This document shows, piece after piece, positions 60,334 through 64,000 of a stretch of DNA of 64,000 nucleotides; within the stretch, counting starts at the first letter, position 1; the number at the start of each line of letters is the position of its first letter. Under the pieces are notes generated by a model. The model had not been told where the DNA came from and did not search any database. It saw only the letters and a list, made by a program, of their open reading frames with translations. Where the stretch lies: the NCBI RefSeq assembly GCF_041296385.1, contig NC_091014.1, positions 19,629,578-19,693,577 on the forward strand, in the 5' to 3' direction. This DNA comes from Aphelocoma coerulescens. Its lineage: Eukaryota > Chordata > Aves > Passeriformes > Corvidae. A program made the translations under genes and the position numbers.

Positions 60334-63300
60334 CAGAAACACAAAGAATACTGGCAGAACTGCTTCTACCAGCTAACAGACAGCTTCCAGGAACATGAAA
60401 CATTTATTTCCTTTGATATGAAACAAGAAATTTCTTGTGTAAATTGATTTCCCACAAATGAGAATCTTGATGTTGATACATAACTCTGATGGGCAATCAG
60501 AAAAATAAGCATTTTTATTTAGTACTGATATGGTGTTACAGCATTCCAATAATAGTCTTAATGAACAAGCATGTGTAGTTTTGCAAGAAAATGTGATGAA
60601 AAATCTCAAATTTCACATTACATTAACAAAAATCTAAATTATATAATTAAATCCTGGATCTTCATCTCCTGTGAAATAAATATCAGTGGCCTAGGTTAGG
60701 AATATGAGAAAAAATACAGAATTTATGTTCTTGGGTTTTTTCCCCCACCAATATTGAGTGAATTCCACACTGCTCTTCAGTTCTCTTTCCATTTCCTTTA
60801 TCTGAAGAGTGCCTTTGCAGCAGCCGGATCCAGCTCTAATCCTCTGAGGTTCTCTGAGCTGGAACCACTGCTGTGCAGCATTACACATGCACGGAGCTGC
60901 CAGTGTGGGCTCTGCAGACTCTGAAGCAAAGCATGTGTGGGACTTCTTTTACTGCTTACATACATTATTTGTTTGACTAACCCATAATGTTGAATAAGTT
61001 CTCTTTAAACACAGCAGTTTGGTTTAGGCCCTGTGGATTTTTTTCCTTCCTTGAATGATTTATTATTGAAATCAGTGGTTTACATTCAGTTTAAAAACAT
61101 GCAGTGGAAAAAAGGTCACAATCTCTTTTCCACATAGCAATTTTGCAGACTTTTTTTCACTCTATGTAAGGAAAATAGTCTTAATGATAATTTCCAGGAG
61201 GAAGGTGGATAATTATTTTACTTCCAGCCCAATCTCCATTTCTTCTATGCAAAGTATGACATGGGCTAAATAACAAAGAATAGTAGGTTTTTGCCTATCT
61301 CTGGCAGAACAGTCAATGATTAATGCAAAATAATTTTAAATGATGCTGAGTGTCCTGCAACAGTAGACCCAGTACCTCACAATTTCTGGTTGTTTATAAA
61401 AAATAAAAACCACCCAGTTAAAAAGCGCTCATAAGGTCAGACTCTTAGCATGAAGATAATGGATTTATGCTCTTTAGAGCAAGAATCGGTTTCAATTCTA
61501 AATCTAGTTGAAATTCACAAAGCACATCATGATTTATGTTTTCAGCCTAGAAAGTTGAGGGACAGGTAAAATAATTATACATTACACAAAGATTTTATAG
61601 GATTGAAGATTAAATATAAAGAAGGCAAGAAATCAGAAAAGCATTACTGTTAAGGTAATGGACTACAGTGCTCCACATCTACAATTTTTCATTTTTAAGA
61701 AATTTTATATTGGCTAGTGCATTTCTGTATTTCTTAATTCCAAAATATCTCCCAAAGGATCCATATTAAAAACCTTTTAAGAGCAACAATAATAACACCA
61801 ATATTAAGGTTGAGGCAACACAGAAAAATATTGCAGAGGTGACAGTTATTAAGATGTTTCACAGATTCATGCCATCTTCAGCTCATTTTCTCCAGCACTT
61901 CAGAGAAGTAAAACGGAAGCCCAAATGCAGTGACAAATAACAAACAGTAAATATGGACTATTTGTACTTGCAGATCTGTTCTGCAATAGATCATTTTCCG
62001 TTTTAACTTTGCTCCAATAAAATGGGAAATAAGAAAGATAAATAGGATGCAATTTTCTGTGCAAAATTACAGCATCTAGGCACTGCCTGCATGGGTTTAC
62101 AGCTTCCCTTGAGAGCCTACTTACTCTGCCTCCTGCAACTACTTCCCATACTCCAGCCTTCTGGAGGAAATATTCCTCCCCTCTTCCTTTCTTCTGGCCC
62201 ACAGCTGAGGGTCCCTGCAGTTGTATCAAACAGAGACCCATGGGTAGCTTGTACAAGATGGTCATTTTTTGATGGGTACAATTAGTTTTTAAAAGTTCAC
62301 TTCTTCCTTGTGGGGACTGAAATATCCCAGAGAACGGATCATACACTGTTTGTTATAAAGCTTTTAAGGAAAAAAAGAGAAAGTCTTGAAAGGCTCTGGT
62401 GGCAAAAATTCAAACAATTTTACTGGAATTCAAGTAGCAAAACCTCTGTGCTTTTCTTCGAAATTGTATTGGGAGTACAGATAAATTCTCATCTACCATA
62501 GACATAACTCTATGTGAAATATGACTACACTTCTTATTTTTTTTATCTATTATTTCCCTCATTGAGATGGTAGCAACTTAAGCAAGGAGTTTTCACAGTC
62601 TGTGTATCAGTTGGCTTTGTAAATACAACACAATTTGCATTGAGTTGCTAAGATGGACTCGCACCACACAGTCAGCATCTGGGTTAGGAAGGTTACTCTT
62701 GTGTGCCCATTGGCTATGTGAAAAGCCTGACTGCCAAGGAATTCTGCTGGGAGAAGCAATTACTGTGCTCAGAAAAACGATCAAGACTTGGAAGAACTCT
62801 AAAAGCTGCTGAAAAAAGTATGGCTTTATAATCAGTTGTCTCTTAAACTGTGGGTGGCAGCAGTGTCTAGGTAGAGGGAATTTTTGGAAGCCTCCCCCAG
62901 GGCCTTGACCTCCACCGAGGGTTTCAGGAAGAGGCAGCATTAATTGCTGCCCCAAGACTGTGGAGTCTGAGCTCACAATAGGCAAACACATTACTCTGTA
63001 AATGAAGGATTAAGTCTGAAAACCTTGCTAATAACCTAGTTCAGTAACTCCATAATCACCAGGGTGTGATGGTGAGTAATCTGCAGTGTTTGTAAGCATG
63101 AGTTCAGTGGCCCTAATTGACTCAGTTTCCTATTCTGGATAGCTGTGCTGATACTTGGAATCATTCTGTAAGATGATCTTTAAGTACTGCTCCATGTGTC
63201 ATGGCACATGTGGCATTCCTGACTTCCACTTCTAGCTTTCCTCATTTGGACGATTTATGGGCTTGTGTAAATCGGTCTCAAACATAAGTGGGTGGCTGTC

Positions 63301-64000
63301 CTTTGCTGATTCATACTCCCTCCATTGTAAGCAAAGTTATGCCCTCAGACAGTCTCCATTATTCACAGGCTTTGCCTGCCTTGAATTTGAAGGGAAGAGC
63401 ATGGGTTTGCAAGGATTTCCAGCTCCAGCCAATACATTTACATTTTGTGTGCCTGAAAAGCAATCTGAATATTTTATGAATAAGCAGGTGTACAAAGCAC
63501 AGCTTCTGGGGCAGAATCAGCATTCCTACTTGTCCTCCTGGTAAAAAATTGCAGAACAACTGGGGAGAGCTGAAATGAGATGAAAGTGAAGATGTCTCTG
63601 ATTCACCCACTCCAACACAACATGTGCAAAAACACTTGAAGGTCACCTCTAAAGATTCAAGTTCTGTTTAACTATGCTTTCACATGCTGGCTTCTAATAA
63701 TGATTAAAACACATTGACAATGACATTTTTGCAAGGGCACTAGGAAAGGACAAGGCAGTGTATGAAACAAGTATTTTGTAGGGAACACTGAATTCCTGCA
63801 CTTGTAATGAACACTGCATGCGATGAACGATCCACAAAGTCCTCTATGCTTTCTAGATATAAAATGTAAATAAATCTTTTAAAAGTGTTTGAGGTTTTCA
63901 AACTCATTGAGGGGATTTCCCTCATTAGCTTTGGAAATCTCAACCACTGTGTTTGAAACATGCAGCTTAATCCAAAGTCATGCTTCATAACATTTCTCCC
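60334..64000. other. About 3.7 kb without a recognised gene
   Basis: AT-rich to the end of the window. The longest frames are 148 codons (61900-62346, minus) and 132 codons (62593-62991, minus), near chance length and lacking domains. No CR1, LTR or SINE piece is recognised. Confidence 0.45.

Noticed and set aside
61900..62346. 148-codon minus frame
   Set aside because: As long as several other chance frames, with no recognisable domain. The 132-codon minus frame at 62593-62991 was dropped for the same reason.

Overview
The window looks like a stretch of a bird genome from a gene-poor, AT-rich part of a large chromosome, either intergenic or inside a long intron. The best evidence is a set of CR1 LINE copies with the typical avian 3' end. 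There are also three long terminal repeats (LTRs) of families I know from bird genomes, and very old MIR/L2-type fragments shared by amniotes. I cannot tell the order or species of bird. There are no bacterial operons, no CRISPR array, no rRNA and no convincing tRNA. Repeat family names below come from memory of consensus sequences, not from a search.

No protein-coding gene can be called with confidence. Most open frames are of the length expected by chance in about 40% GC DNA. Two exceed that: 258 codons on the minus strand (17551-18327), with a signal-peptide-like N-terminus and a splice-acceptor-like sequence just before its ATG, and 196 codons on the plus strand (35649-36239). A third, shorter minus-strand frame (58049-58303) encodes one strongly hydrophobic segment. 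All three are reported as candidates only.

Layout. 0-10 kb: an L2-like reverse transcriptase relic (690-803), a perfect 22-bp inverted repeat around 913 bp (4978-5934), and old amniote repeat and MIR relics near 9.4-10.1 kb. 11-21 kb: CR1 fragments, including two copies whose truncated 5' ends abut (14352-15406) and the longest copy (19705-20974); the 258-codon frame lies between these. 22-34 kb: almost empty, with two short CR1 tails. 34-47 kb: the 196-codon frame behind a promoter-like motif cluster, a CR1 tail, a MIR-like SINE and a strong G-quadruplex motif. 47-54 kb: a CR1 copy, an LTR fragment, another CR1 relic, a well-bounded solo LTR (52001-52553) and, 300 bp beyond it, the most CpG-dense segment of the window (52850-53295). 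54-64 kb: L2/MIR-like tails and a second solo LTR with an internal deletion (59881-60333).

No set of genes working together is visible. The interest lies in the candidate secreted-protein exon, the CpG cluster beside the solo LTR, the unexplained inverted repeat and the layered record of retroelement insertions.
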